In this document: positions 18,675 through 27,821 of the stretch, in pieces
Numbering within the stretch: the stretch's first letter is position 1
Layout: the number at the start of each line of letters is the position of its first letter
DNA from: Pirellula staleyi DSM 6068
GTDB lineage: Bacteria > Planctomycetota > Planctomycetia > Pirellulales > Pirellulaceae
Reading direction: 5' to 3'
Assembly (NCBI GenBank): GCA_945900945.1
Contig: CAMDKL010000002.1
Span: 1-64,000, forward strand
Length of the DNA stretch: 64,000 nt
Translations under genes and position numbers: made by a program
Notes under the pieces: generated by a model
What the model saw: only the letters and a program-made list of their open reading frames with translations
What the model was told of the DNA's origin: nothing
Database searches by the model: none

Positions 18675-19952
18675 ATGGCTGTTTCAAAGAATATTATCCT
18701 GGAACTACAATGGCGAGCATTGACTCACCAGTGCACGGACCTAGTGGCAGTCGCCAAGGAACTGGAAAGCTCTACGGTCCTTTATGCAGGTTTCGATCCC
18801 ACATCGGACTCACTGCACGTTGGCTCACTGTTACCTTTAATGCTGCTAAGGCGATTTCAACAAGCAGGACACAAACCGATTGCTCTCGTGGGTGGTGCAA
18901 CAGGCATGGTTGGCGATCCGAGCGGCAAGTCGGACGAACGCGTTCTTCTATCGAAAGAAGTTTTGCAACACAACGTCGCATGCATCGAAACGCAGATGCG
19001 CAGGTTTCTCGATTTCGATGGCCCCAACGCGGCAGTCCTCGTCAATAACTACGATTGGATGCACTCTTTTTCTTTTCTCGATTTTTTAAGAGATGTAGGC
19101 AAGAATTTCCCAGTCAACGTAATGCTTGGAAAGGACTCTGTCAAAAGCCGACTGGAGCGACAGGATAGCGGCCTGAGCTTTACCGAGTTCAGTTATATGC
19201 TGTTACAAGCGTACGACTTTGCCTACCTTGCACAACATTGGAACTGCAGCCTTCAAATCGGAGGCAGTGATCAATGGGGGAATATCACCGCCGGTATCGA
19301 TCTTGGACGTAGAATGCTGAGCCGACAGCTATACGGATTGACTTGTCCATTGTTAACAACATTCGATGGACGAAAGATGGGTAAGACGGAAAAGGGAGCT
19401 GTTTGGCTATCGGCCGACAAGACAGCTCCCTACGAGTTCTATCAATATTTTATTAACGTATCGGATGCCGACGTACTGATGGTTCTCCGATTTTTGTCGG
19501 ATGTGACTCACGAGGAGTATCTCGAGATCGAAGCGTCGATGGCGGAAAAGCCGGGTGCAGCCCAGCGTCGACTGGCAGAATCATTAACGGGTTTAGTACA
19601 TGGGGAGACTGGATTAGAGACAGCTCTTCGCGCTTCTCAAATCTTGTTCGGTGCTGAAATTGATTCGCTGAGCGACAAGGATCTGAACGAAATATTCGGT
19701 GATGTTCCGAGTTGTACTATGCCGCGAGCCCGATTGGATGAAGTGTTAACGCTCATTGATGCTTTGTGCGCTGTATCGCTTGTTTCTAGTAAGAGTGAAG
19801 CTCGCCGGGCGATCGAGGGAGGCTCCGTATATATCAACAACCGTAAGGCGGAGGGAATCGGTCGCGTATTAAGTCCGACTGACTTGGCGAGCGAGTCCGT
19901 TATCGTATTAAGGCAAGGTAAGAAGAAGTATGCGTTGCTGAGGTTTGAGTAG
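18675..19952 (+). CDS. tyrS: Tyrosyl-tRNA synthetase
   Basis: 425 residues from the ATG at 18675, which has GGAAG 8 bases upstream; the frame runs further upstream to 18543 but those residues are not family-like. Class I synthetase: YAGFDPTSDSLHVGSLLPL contains the HIGH-equivalent HVGS, GGATGMVGDPSGKSDER is typical of the family, SDQWGNI binds tyrosine/AMP, and the KMSKS equivalent is KMGKTEKG. The C-terminal S4 domain (about 355-425) shows SEARRAIEGGSVYINNRKA. It charges tRNA-Tyr. Confidence 0.95.
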   Translation: MAVSKNIILELQWRALTHQCTDLVAVAKELESSTVLYAGFDPTSDSLHVGSLLPLMLLRRFQQAGHKPIALVGGATGMVGDPSGKSDERVLLSKEVLQHNVACIETQMRRFLDFDGPNAAVLVNNYDWMHSFSFLDFLRDVGKNFPVNVMLGKDSVKSRLERQDSGLSFTEFSYMLLQAYDFAYLAQHWNCSLQIGGSDQWGNITAGIDLGRRMLSRQLYGLTCPLLTTFDGRKMGKTEKGAVWLSADKTAPYEFYQYFINVSDADVLMVLRFLSDVTHEEYLEIEASMAEKPGAAQRRLAESLTGLVHGETGLETALRASQILFGAEIDSLSDKDLNEIFGDVPSCTMPRARLDEVLTLIDALCAVSLVSSKSEARRAIEGGSVYINNRKAEGIGRVLSPTDLASESVIVLRQGKKKYALLRFE

Positions 19953-19977
19953 ATCGTTTAACCCGCGATCTCTCCCC

Positions 19978-20000
19978 GTTTAACCCGCGCAGCGGCTGGC
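19978..20000 (-). repeat. Degenerate copy of the GTTTAACCCGC palindromic repeat
   Basis: GTTTAACCCGCGCAGCGGCTGGC resembles the reverse complement of the 32-bp repeat at 48761 and 50334. A shorter GTTTAACCCGC stands just before it at about 19956. Confidence 0.5.
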
Positions 20001-20017
20001 ACACCTTGGACAATTGC

Positions 20018-20193
20018 CTATCTCAGAGGCTAACTCCGCGACTAACTCCGCGACTAACTCCGCGACTAACTCAGCGACTATCTCAGCGACTATCTCAGCG
20101 ACTATCTCAGCGGCTATCTCAGCGGCTATCTCAGCGGCTATCTCAGCGGCTATCTCAGCGGCTATCCCAGCGGCTATCCCAGCGGCTAATCGG
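20018..20193. repeat. 12-bp minisatellite, about 14 units
   Basis: Fourteen uninterrupted 12-bp units (20018-20185) plus a partial one. The consensus drifts along the array: CTAACTCCGCGA, then CTATCTCAGCGA, then CTATCTCAGCGG, then CTATCCCAGCGG. Since 12 is a multiple of 3, all frames stay open, giving spurious SATN/SAAI repeats. There is no start or ribosome site to support a protein. It lies between tyrS and the GNAT gene. Confidence 0.95.
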
Positions 20194-20284
20194 ACTTGGA
20201 TTGACTTCGGTTTGCTTGTAGTCAGCGATCTGCGCTAATCGCTCTGATCGGTTAAACAATCTCACGCGACTCGTACAATCTTGC

Positions 20285-20845
20285 TTAGGAGTTCACGGAA
20301 ACGTTTCCGACTTTAAAAACCGTTTTGACATACCGGAAGCCGATCGACTCGTAAAGACGTATCGCTCCCGTGTTGTGTATTGTGACTTCTAAGTTAACTT
20401 TGGTGCATCCGATTTCCCGAAAGCCTTGAAGAGCCCGTTGAATAAGTTCGCTTCCCAAGCCCATCCCGCGAAATTGTGGAACGACGCCAACATTCTGAAT
20501 CGCACCTTCGATGGCATTGAGCCTTAGGCCCTGGATCGTTCCGACGGGAACGTCCGGCTTCCCTTCTGGATAGACCATGGCAAGCCAAGTCGCCTCAGGG
20601 ACGAAATTGGCTCGCAACGAAATATCTCGCATGAGTTGCCGGCAACCATCACGATCTCCAAGGCACGGGAAAACATTCGCATCGATTTCCAGCCGAAAGC
20701 TATCCCATTTCGCCAACGCATGTTGCCCCAATACCTTGTCAGACCAAGGTATAAAACAAAAAAAACTCTCGCGTGGCGCGTGCAACCGATCGAACTTCAA
20801 AAGGTCGATTTGCATTTTGTGACGTTTGAAATAAACGACGGCCAT
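20285..20845 (-). CDS. GNAT family N-acetyltransferase
   Basis: 186 residues. The acetyl-CoA binding motif A is visible in IQNVGVVPQFRGMGLGSELIQRAL, followed by motif B region VNLEVTIHNTGAIRLYESIGFRYVKT. The N-terminal 90 residues are less typical and may bind the acceptor, which cannot be named. The neighbours do not suggest a substrate. The stop is at 20285. Confidence 0.85.
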   Translation of the reverse strand: MAVVYFKRHKMQIDLLKFDRLHAPRESFFCFIPWSDKVLGQHALAKWDSFRLEIDANVFPCLGDRDGCRQLMRDISLRANFVPEATWLAMVYPEGKPDVPVGTIQGLRLNAIEGAIQNVGVVPQFRGMGLGSELIQRALQGFREIGCTKVNLEVTIHNTGAIRLYESIGFRYVKTVFKVGNVSVNS

Positions 20846-20941
20846 GTGCGTACGCTAAACTCCGAATGGATGGGTCTATTAGATTGAACTGCGGGTGCGA
20901 GCCTCGGGCTGCTTTACGAGTGATATTGGTTCGCAATTAAA

Positions 20942-20988
20942 GCCCGGGGCTAGCGCCCACCGGTTCACGAAAGCACATTGCAAGTGCC
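20942..20988 (+). repeat. 47-bp interspersed repeat, copy 2
   Basis: Starts GCCCGGGGCTAGCGCCC and ends AAGTGCC. It aligns with copies at 12233-12279 (reverse) and 56795-56841. Confidence 0.8.
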
Positions 20989-21020
20989 CTTGGGCTGGCC
21001 TGCGGTTCAGTAAAATGCAA

Positions 21021-22802
21021 CTAAGGGTACGCAACGGCTTCGCCATCCGTTCTTGGGTCTGAGGCAGCAAGTAAACCTCGTTCTGTACTTTGGATACCTT
21101 GAGCGATCGCGAGGGAACTAGCCACCTTAAGAGGATGTCCTAGCTTTTTCAAGTGTTTTGTCTCTTCACTTTCAGAGTCCCGATCTATCGATAAACCCTG
21201 GCGTAGGCCTCCTAGGTTTGGCTCATGGTATACCACGTCTGGACGCCATTGCTGATGGATTCTCGCAGATGCAATTGCTTGATCGATAGATTCGTTCAGG
21301 TCGATGCATCGCACTAGGTTCTGTAATGTCGCGTTGATGATCTTGGGACCGCCCGCGGCTCCGCATGTCAAAAAAGGCGTTCCATCCTTGGCGAGTACGA
21401 TTGCAGGGCTCATACTGGATAGAGGTCGCTTGTTGGGTGCGATGGCATTTGCTTCAGACCCGACCAATCCGAACGCATTCGGAACACCTGGAGCGATACT
21501 GAAATCGTCCATTTCATTGTTGAGCATGACACCGGTGCCCGGTATCATAACCTTGCATCCCCAAGTCGTATTCACCGTCGAGGTGAGTGCAACCCAGTTG
21601 CCTAACGAGTCTGCGGTCGTCAGATGTGTTGTGTGCTTTTTTTCATCGTCGCTACTGATGTTTCCGTGAACGATAGCCGTCGATGCTTTGTCCAATTGTA
21701 TTTGGGACGCGAGCGATGCAGCATAGTGTGGATCCACAAGGAAGGTGGGTACTTTCACGAAATCGCTGTCGCCAAGCCAATGGGCACGATCTGCGAATGC
21801 ACGCTTCATGCACTCTGCCAGTAGATGGAAAAAATCTCCTTTGGAATGCGAGTAAATTTTTGCCACGTCGAACTTGTCGAGCATGTTCAGCATCTGTGCG
21901 ATGTGAATGCCACCCGAGCTTGGAGTCGGAAAGCCAATTACTTGATAGTTTCGGTAGTTTGACTTAATGCAGGGTCGCTCGATAGCTTTGTAGTTTGCAA
22001 AGTCAGCCCGAGTCAGCATCCCTGATTGCTTTTCTAGATAGGCAACACAAGCTTTAGCGAATTCGCCTGTGTAGAACCACTCTGGGCCATTCTTAGCGAT
22101 TTTACTTAGGGTATGTGCGAGATCTCTTTGGCGAAGAACCGCTCCAACCTTGGGTACACTGCCATCGGGATTGAGTAAGACGTCTCGGCTCGCTTCGTAC
22201 TTGGTTAGATTTTCGCGTTCTGAAGAGATCGCATTGTGGGTTGCCAGTCCGATAGTGTATCCGCTCTCAGCGGCTTCGATTGCAGGTTCGAATAGCGCGG
22301 ACCATTTCAAAGTTCCCAGTTTGTCATGTGCCATTTTCAACGCGGCAATTTGACTAGGAACAGCGCATGCCAGCGAACCGATTTGGCTCAACTCGGCTGC
22401 CGGTTTTCCATTGCGAACATACATCGTCTCGGAAGCTGCTGCGGGAGCTGCTTCGCGGCCGTCTATCGCGTGTATCGCTCCTTGTTGGGTCCGGATCAGC
22501 ATAAGGCAGCCACCGCCGATACCGGAATTGTGGCCATCGACAACACCAAGGCATAGAGCCGCTGCGATAGCGGCATCGACTGCGTTGCCACCGTTCTTGT
22601 ACATGCTCAGCGCAGCGTGGGACGCAATCGGATGAACTGTGGCTGCTACGTTGCCACCTACTGCGGTACGCATCTTGGGTTTTGTGGCTGCATCACGCGG
22701 CTTGTCCTGCCCCAAAAGCATTGGTTGGGTTTGGGTCAAGGTACAAACGGAAATTGCGGCCAACGATTGCGCGAAGTGTCGACGCGAAAAAGAGGTTGTC
22801 AT
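21021..22802 (-). CDS. ggt: Gamma-glutamyltransferase
   Basis: 593 residues. The N-terminus FSRRHFAQSLAAISVCTLTQTQP is a Tat-like signal. Large-subunit features: GGNAVDAAIAAALCLGVVDGHNSGIGGGC. The autoprocessing site that makes the small-subunit N-terminal threonine is in KKHTTHLTTADSLGN. The small subunit shows GVMLNNEMDDFS, KRPLSSMSPAIVL and AAGGPKIINATLQNL. The enzyme hydrolyses or transfers the gamma-glutamyl group of glutathione in the periplasm. The family normally has GSPGG-type residues in the last region; here AAGGP. Confidence 0.93.
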   Translation of the reverse strand: MTTSFSRRHFAQSLAAISVCTLTQTQPMLLGQDKPRDAATKPKMRTAVGGNVAATVHPIASHAALSMYKNGGNAVDAAIAAALCLGVVDGHNSGIGGGCLMLIRTQQGAIHAIDGREAAPAAASETMYVRNGKPAAELSQIGSLACAVPSQIAALKMAHDKLGTLKWSALFEPAIEAAESGYTIGLATHNAISSERENLTKYEASRDVLLNPDGSVPKVGAVLRQRDLAHTLSKIAKNGPEWFYTGEFAKACVAYLEKQSGMLTRADFANYKAIERPCIKSNYRNYQVIGFPTPSSGGIHIAQMLNMLDKFDVAKIYSHSKGDFFHLLAECMKRAFADRAHWLGDSDFVKVPTFLVDPHYAASLASQIQLDKASTAIVHGNISSDDEKKHTTHLTTADSLGNWVALTSTVNTTWGCKVMIPGTGVMLNNEMDDFSIAPGVPNAFGLVGSEANAIAPNKRPLSSMSPAIVLAKDGTPFLTCGAAGGPKIINATLQNLVRCIDLNESIDQAIASARIHQQWRPDVVYHEPNLGGLRQGLSIDRDSESEETKHLKKLGHPLKVASSLAIAQGIQSTERGLLAASDPRTDGEAVAYP

Positions 22803-22882
22803 TGATCGGGACTTTCAAATTGTTAACCTGGCTTATTCATTTGCCGTTTATTCCATAATCGTCAGGGGAAAGTAGTGCCAAT

Positions 22883-22930
22883 CCCTCACCCCCCGGCCCC
22901 CTCTCCCTTTATCAAGGGTGAGGGAGAGGA
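22883..22930. repeat. GC-rich hairpin repeat
   Basis: CTCTCCCT (22901-22908) and AGGGAGAG (22921-22928) form an 8-bp stem with a 12-base loop, within a C-rich strand. Sequences of this style are scattered in many genomes. It lies between the convergent ends of regions around ggt and tatC, with no T-run. Confidence 0.55.
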
Positions 22931-22995
22931 ACAATACTCGCGTGTGCTTCGTTGAATTTCATAAGTTTTGGCTGACGCGAAGACTATTCACACCG

Positions 22996-24030
22996 TTAAC
23001 TTGGATCGCGGGCTTGCCCTCGTAGCATATCACTTCTCGGCAAGTATTTGCACATGGCGATACCGACGAAGTAAAGACCGATGAGTGGGATAGCCATACC
23101 CAACATGCTTCCAACGTCGTTAGGCGTCAAGATCATAGATAGGAAAGCAATGATGAGAATTGACATTCTCCATTGGGATACATAGAGCTTTACCGAAAGG
23201 ATGCCGAGTCGTTCGAGGACGAGCATTACCAATGGCAGCTGAAACGAGATGCCGAATCCCAAAGGCAACATCAGAGCAAAGGACATGTAGTCCGTAAGTC
23301 GAGGCGAGGCTCCGATCCCCATGCTTGCATTGAATTCGAGTAGAAAATCAATAACCATGTTAAAAATCACAAAGAACGCAAGGGCGGCTCCGGACCAAAA
23401 CAACAGCAGACTCGTTGGTAGAAAGAAGTAAACATAACGGCGTTCGTGCGGGTACAACCCGGCGGAGATAAACTGCCAAACATGAAAAAATATACCTGGG
23501 CTTGCAACGAGGAATGCAACGACTAAGCCCGCTTTGAACCAAATCAAAAAGGGTTCTTGTAGCCCAAGCGATTCCGTGCTCGCGTTGATGCCTACGAATT
23601 CGCGAAACGCAACCAGATCGTTAACGTCGGGAAGCCCAAGACTATCTGGGTTTGTGCGATCCGATGTCGACAGCGAGCCATCAAGTGCGGCCTTCAAGCG
23701 TCGTATGTCTCGAAAAACAACCTCGCTGACCTTTTTTTCATCAACCAACCATTTCGAAAGTTCCTCCGACACGTCCGCCCCGGCAGATAGCTTCATCTCG
23801 GCCTTGGTCTTTTTGTCGTAGTATTTGTTAAGCGATTTCCGAAGCGGAACTTGCATATAGTTGACGACGGTGGTCGCCAAAGGCAATCCGATGACCAATC
23901 CGACTGCCAGCCAGATGGACGACTTAAAAAGCGCGCGGCGAAGTTCTTCGAGATGGTCTCCAAAGCTCATGGAGCTTTTCTCAAAGAGATCGTCGGCTTT
24001 TTTAAGTGCAAGAACGCTTTTCGCCATCAA
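22996..24030 (-). CDS. tatC: Sec-independent translocase subunit TatC with large loop insert
   Basis: 344 residues against 240-260 for typical TatC. The conserved start SFGDHLEELRRALFKS is followed by TM1, then an insert of about 100 charged residues (about 60-165) in the first periplasmic loop, then five further membrane segments with PHERRYVYFFLP and LTPNDVGSMLGMAIPL. TatC binds twin-arginine signals. The window codes for several such substrates (DUF1501, DUF1552, ggt and others). No tatA is adjacent. Confidence 0.92.
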   Translation of the reverse strand: MMAKSVLALKKADDLFEKSSMSFGDHLEELRRALFKSSIWLAVGLVIGLPLATTVVNYMQVPLRKSLNKYYDKKTKAEMKLSAGADVSEELSKWLVDEKKVSEVVFRDIRRLKAALDGSLSTSDRTNPDSLGLPDVNDLVAFREFVGINASTESLGLQEPFLIWFKAGLVVAFLVASPGIFFHVWQFISAGLYPHERRYVYFFLPTSLLLFWSGAALAFFVIFNMVIDFLLEFNASMGIGASPRLTDYMSFALMLPLGFGISFQLPLVMLVLERLGILSVKLYVSQWRMSILIIAFLSMILTPNDVGSMLGMAIPLIGLYFVGIAMCKYLPRSDMLRGQARDPS

Positions 24031-24166
24031 TCAAGTCTCCGGTATCAGGGTTCGGCATGAATTTTCGTGCCGTAGTGTGTAGTTTGCGAGGGGCGAGTAA
24101 AATGAATTCGTGGTCGCACCGATTCGTGTCCACCCAGTTTGTTCTTCCCCGTCCATTTAGCAATCC

Positions 24167-25147
24167 ATGTTTTTACCAGATCAGCCGATTCGTTTTGAGC
24201 CAATTTTTCGATCTTACATCTGGGGGGGCGATCGCCTGGCCTCTCAACTTGGAAAAAAGCCGCCTGGAAGTGGCATTTGGGCGGAAAGTTGGGAAATTGT
24301 CGATCATCGGGAGGGGGAGTCCATCGTTGGGGAAGGGGCCTTTTCCGGCTGGACACTGCGACAATTAATTGAGTCTTTTCCTAACGAAGTTATCGGTCGT
24401 GACACTCCTAACGAACGCTTTCCCCTCCTTCTGAAGTACCTTGACTGCCAAAGAGTACTCAGCGTCCAAGTCCATCCCGATGACGTCTACGGTGCAAAAA
24501 TGCCGCAGCCAGATAGCGGAAAAACCGAAGCTTGGTACGTGATAGACGCCGAACCAGACGCCAAACTTTATGCCGGCCTGAAATCTGGAGTAGATCGCCA
24601 GTCATTGCTCGCTGCAATCGAAAAGAGTGAAACCGAGGACTGCCTGCACGTGCTTTCGCCGAAAGCCGGCGATTGTATCTTTATTCCCGCCGGAACAGTC
24701 CATGCTCTCGGCGCAGGGCTTTTGGTCGCTGAAATACAGCAAGCAAGCGACTGCACGTTTAGGCTTTTCGATTGGGATCGAGTGGACAAAGACGGCCTGC
24801 CACGGCAGCTGCATATCGAACAGGCGTTGGAAGTGATCGATTTCGAACGTGGGCCGGTCGAGTTTGTGCCGCGGCACGAAATCGCTTTGGCTAATGCCCG
24901 AATATTAGTGGAATGCGACAAATTTACGCTTCAGGAGTTTGCCTGCCCTGGATCAACCCGCCTCGTTGACCGGCAACTTGCGATCATCACAGTTCCGAGA
25001 GGGAACGCTATCCTGAAGACCAGCTCACATGAATTTTCTCTTGAGCGAGGCCAGACGGCGCTCGTTCCTTTTGCCTGTCCGTCCGTAACCCTCGAGGTTG
25101 CGGAAGGCACAACAGTCCTTGTATCTACCTTGCCTCGTACGTCATGA
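24167..25147 (+). CDS. manA: Class I mannose-6-phosphate isomerase
   Basis: 326 residues, the short bacterial type. Zinc ligands expected in type I isomerases are visible as Q and H in LSVQVHPDD, E in KTEAWYVID and H in PAGTVHALG. It begins FEPIFRSYIWGGDRLASQLGK. The enzyme interconverts fructose 6-phosphate and mannose 6-phosphate, for GDP-mannose and envelope glycan supply. Its stop overlaps the next ATG by four bases (ATGA at 25144-25147). Confidence 0.93.
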   Translation: MFLPDQPIRFEPIFRSYIWGGDRLASQLGKKPPGSGIWAESWEIVDHREGESIVGEGAFSGWTLRQLIESFPNEVIGRDTPNERFPLLLKYLDCQRVLSVQVHPDDVYGAKMPQPDSGKTEAWYVIDAEPDAKLYAGLKSGVDRQSLLAAIEKSETEDCLHVLSPKAGDCIFIPAGTVHALGAGLLVAEIQQASDCTFRLFDWDRVDKDGLPRQLHIEQALEVIDFERGPVEFVPRHEIALANARILVECDKFTLQEFACPGSTRLVDRQLAIITVPRGNAILKTSSHEFSLERGQTALVPFACPSVTLEVAEGTTVLVSTLPRTS

Positions 25148-25665
25148 AACAAACGCTGGCTCTCCAACTGGTGCAAGACTGGGGTCTGCTTGATTTAAGG
25201 CCAATGCATCGTGCTCTCATAAGACGGTCAGCCGAGCAACTCGTAAGCGCAGAGAAGAACAGGATGGATGGCAAGAGAGCAATTGCGTGGCACATCGCAG
25301 GGTGGAGAGATTCTAGCGATCAGGCGTTGTTGGAAATGATATACCGGCCTGGAGTGCTCATGGTCGACTGTGGCGGATTGATGCAGCGAGTAAGCGAGGA
25401 TCGTCATCGCGATGCTGTTGTTGAAGCAATCCATCGGCGATCGAATAACCAGATTCGACTATTGTGGCATTGGTCATTGCAAGGTAAACCGGATCTACTA
25501 TGGTGCACCGAAATGTCCTTTGAGGGCGTCGTATGCGATGCACAATCCCTCCATCAGTGGCTTCTTGCATGTATCCGACTCGGCAAAGCCCAAGCAAGCC
25601 AAAACAACTTGCTCCTAAGCAGTATTCAATTGCCAAAATTGGCCACTCCCAAAAAAAGCGACTAA
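25144..25665 (+). CDS. Hypothetical protein translationally coupled to manA
   Basis: 173 residues, unrecognised. It starts MKQTLALQLVQDWGLLDL and shows RRSAEQLVSAEKNRMDGKRAIAWHIAGW, DQALLEMIYRPGVLMVDCGGL and an end rich in Lys/Ser. There is no signal peptide or clear membrane segment. The ATG overlaps the manA stop (ATGA), and pdxJ starts one base after its own stop, so the three are one transcription unit. Nothing in it shows a catalytic motif I can name. Confidence 0.75.
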   Translation: MKQTLALQLVQDWGLLDLRPMHRALIRRSAEQLVSAEKNRMDGKRAIAWHIAGWRDSSDQALLEMIYRPGVLMVDCGGLMQRVSEDRHRDAVVEAIHRRSNNQIRLLWHWSLQGKPDLLWCTEMSFEGVVCDAQSLHQWLLACIRLGKAQASQNNLLLSSIQLPKLATPKKSD

Positions 25666-25666
25666 A

Positions 25667-26431
25667 ATGGTGACTCATCCTAAACGGACTCTCTTGTCGG
25701 TCAACGTTAACAAGGTCGCATTATTGCGAAACTCCAGGCATATAGGTGAGCCGAGTGTCGTTCGAGCAGCCAAGTTATGCTTGAACGCAGGGGCTGCAGG
25801 CATCACGGTACACCCGAGGCCAGACGAGCGACACATTCGCCGGAAAGATGTATTTGATATCGCAACACTTCTCAAGGATTGGCCAAGCGCGGAGTACAAT
25901 ATAGAAGGAAATCCGTTCCATAATTTGATGGAATTTATTCGTGCTGTTCGCCCCGCACAAGCAACCTTCGTTCCTGATAGTGAATCGCAGAGTACATCGG
26001 ACCACGGCTGGAATCTAGCTGCAGACGCTGCCAAGCTGGCACCGTTAATTCACGAATGTAGACTCATGGGCGTTCGGGTGAGTTTGTTTATGGATCCGAT
26101 TGCCGAGCAGATGTCACTTGCGAAAGAGCTCGGAGCTGAGCGGATTGAGCTATACACAGAATCGTGGGCAAGCTCGTTCCACACTTCCACACGTGCTGCA
26201 ACACTTTCGACATTTATCGCATCTTCCAAAGCGGCAATGGACGTAGGGCTGGTTATCAACGCGGGTCACGATTTGAATCGGGAAAACCTAACGCCCTTCT
26301 TAAAAGCGGTACCTGGAGTTGCGGAGGTTTCTATTGGCCACGCATTTATCGGAGACGCACTGGAATTGGGATACAACCGAGCAGTGAAAGCCTACTTGGA
26401 CTGTATTCAAGCGGCTTTCCCATCCACCTGA
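25667..26431 (+). CDS. pdxJ: Pyridoxine 5'-phosphate synthase
   Basis: 254 residues. TIM-barrel family marks: LLSVNVNKVALLRNSR at the start, AGITVHPRPDERHI, FVPDSESQSTSDHGW, RVSLFMDP, ERIELYTESW, VINAGHDLNRENL and VSIGHAFIGDALELG. It condenses 3-amino-2-oxopropyl phosphate with 1-deoxy-D-xylulose 5-phosphate to form pyridoxine 5'-phosphate in vitamin B6 synthesis. It follows an unknown gene and manA in the same operon. Confidence 0.95.
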   Translation: MVTHPKRTLLSVNVNKVALLRNSRHIGEPSVVRAAKLCLNAGAAGITVHPRPDERHIRRKDVFDIATLLKDWPSAEYNIEGNPFHNLMEFIRAVRPAQATFVPDSESQSTSDHGWNLAADAAKLAPLIHECRLMGVRVSLFMDPIAEQMSLAKELGAERIELYTESWASSFHTSTRAATLSTFIASSKAAMDVGLVINAGHDLNRENLTPFLKAVPGVAEVSIGHAFIGDALELGYNRAVKAYLDCIQAAFPST

Positions 26432-26772
26432 TTATTGAACAGACCTAACTAAACAGAACCATTCGTACACATTTCCGAAAAAGTACGGGGGAAAGCCTAA
26501 AAACTCTTTTCTTTTGCAATAAATATTAAACTAATCTCACACCAAAATTTGACTGTCTCAATGCGTGTCCTAAGTTTCTTAGGTAGCTCCTTTTTCGGAT
26601 GACTTAACCAACCTAAGGTCAGATTCGATGACACCGGCATTTTTTCCAGTCGAAGCAATTAGTAGCTTGTGGGAAATCATTTGCTTTGGATGCACCCTCT
26701 TTGCTGTGGCGGCCGCTTGGATCTTGGCACCTCGATAGTCTTGTTCCATCGAGTGCGCTGAGTCGTGGATCA
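26432..26772. other. Intergenic region between pdxJ and astA
   Basis: 341 bases between convergent genes. A 56-codon minus-strand frame (26579-26749, MEQDYRGAKIQAAATAKRV at the start) is open but has no ribosome site and matches nothing I know. No RNA gene or terminator is clear. Confidence 0.4.
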
Positions 26773-27807
26773 CTATTGTTTCATGACCCAGACCGTATCG
26801 TCGCTTTGAACCCTGAGGGCTTTCATAGCGAAATGCTCCATCCAAACGCGATTGTCGATCATGACAATATCGCATTGCACTGCGACAAACGGCGAACGTG
26901 ATGTTGTTACGATAGCCTTCGCACAAAATAGTCCCTGGGGATAATCACGCCATGTACCAATGCTGCTTTCTTTCGAAACGAGATACTCTCTCGAAACTTG
27001 AACAGCTACAATACTTTGCGTTTCACATTTTACGACAGGTCCGCCATCGAAAATGTCGATCTGATCCGTTCGGACAAAGCCCTGTGATTCAAGCATCGCG
27101 AGCGCCGGTTTGGTTTGATCATGAACCTGCCCGATCACGGCAACAGCCTCCTCTGGCAGAAGCTCCAAATAGATAGGGTATTTCGGCATGAGGTCCTCAA
27201 TAAACTGCTTATCGATCATGGACAATGAGTCGGCCCTCGGGAAATCGATTTTGAAAAAATGTGATCCGATCGCCTCCCAGAATGGACTCACCCCATTCGG
27301 TTTGAGGAATCCTCGCATCTCTGCAATAGTCTGCGATGCGAATCGCTTCGGATGTGCGGCAATGTACGCGAATCGGGACATACTCAGTAACTTGCCACAG
27401 CCACGGCCTCGGTACTCTGGCAGCAGAAACAAACTACCAATCTCAGTCGGCCCATTGTGAGTCTTAACCAATTGCAACGTACGGATCTCATGCGTTTGTT
27501 TTAAGAGATCGCAATAGTTCGTTTCCTTGACTATGCGGTAAGCGTAAAACGGTTCGAAGCCCCCTGTCTTCGAGAAAATACAGGAGGTGCCAGCCAGAGA
27601 ACCGTTTTCTAGATCTTGCATCACAAATACATACGGAGCTCCTCCGGCGCGTTCGGTCAATCTCCGAAAGGCAAAGTGAGATCGCTCGACCCGATCGGCT
27701 AATTGCTCCTTATCGATATTGAGGGACGTCATGCCGGCATTGGCTTGTTCAATCAAATCCCAAAGGGCATCCAAGTCTTCCAACGCTACTTCGCGAACGA
27801 TCATCAT
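26773..27807 (-). CDS. astA: Arginine N-succinyltransferase
   Basis: 344 residues, the AstA size. Features: a GNAT-fold N-terminal part with GGAPYVFVMQDLENGSLAGTS, LPEYRGRGCGKLLSMSRFAYIA, a middle FWEAIGSHFFKIDFPRAD, then AVIGQVHDQTKPALAMLESQGF and IDIFDGGPVVKC. It succinylates arginine in the AST catabolic pathway. The other ast genes are not in the window. It starts 14 bp after the M24 peptidase gene, on the same strand. Confidence 0.9.
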   Translation of the reverse strand: MMIVREVALEDLDALWDLIEQANAGMTSLNIDKEQLADRVERSHFAFRRLTERAGGAPYVFVMQDLENGSLAGTSCIFSKTGGFEPFYAYRIVKETNYCDLLKQTHEIRTLQLVKTHNGPTEIGSLFLLPEYRGRGCGKLLSMSRFAYIAAHPKRFASQTIAEMRGFLKPNGVSPFWEAIGSHFFKIDFPRADSLSMIDKQFIEDLMPKYPIYLELLPEEAVAVIGQVHDQTKPALAMLESQGFVRTDQIDIFDGGPVVKCETQSIVAVQVSREYLVSKESSIGTWRDYPQGLFCAKAIVTTSRSPFVAVQCDIVMIDNRVWMEHFAMKALRVQSDDTVWVMKQ

Positions 27808-27821
27808 GATAATTGTTCACC

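Noticed and set aside
20018..20193. CRISPR array
   Set aside because: The units are contiguous, 12 bp, without unique spacers, and no cas genes are near.
20006..20238. Open frames over the 12-bp repeat as a repeat protein
   Set aside because: All frames are open because the unit is a multiple of three; there is no ribosome site and no flanking domain.
22901..22928. Rho-independent terminator
   Set aside because: The hairpin is good but no T-run follows on either strand.
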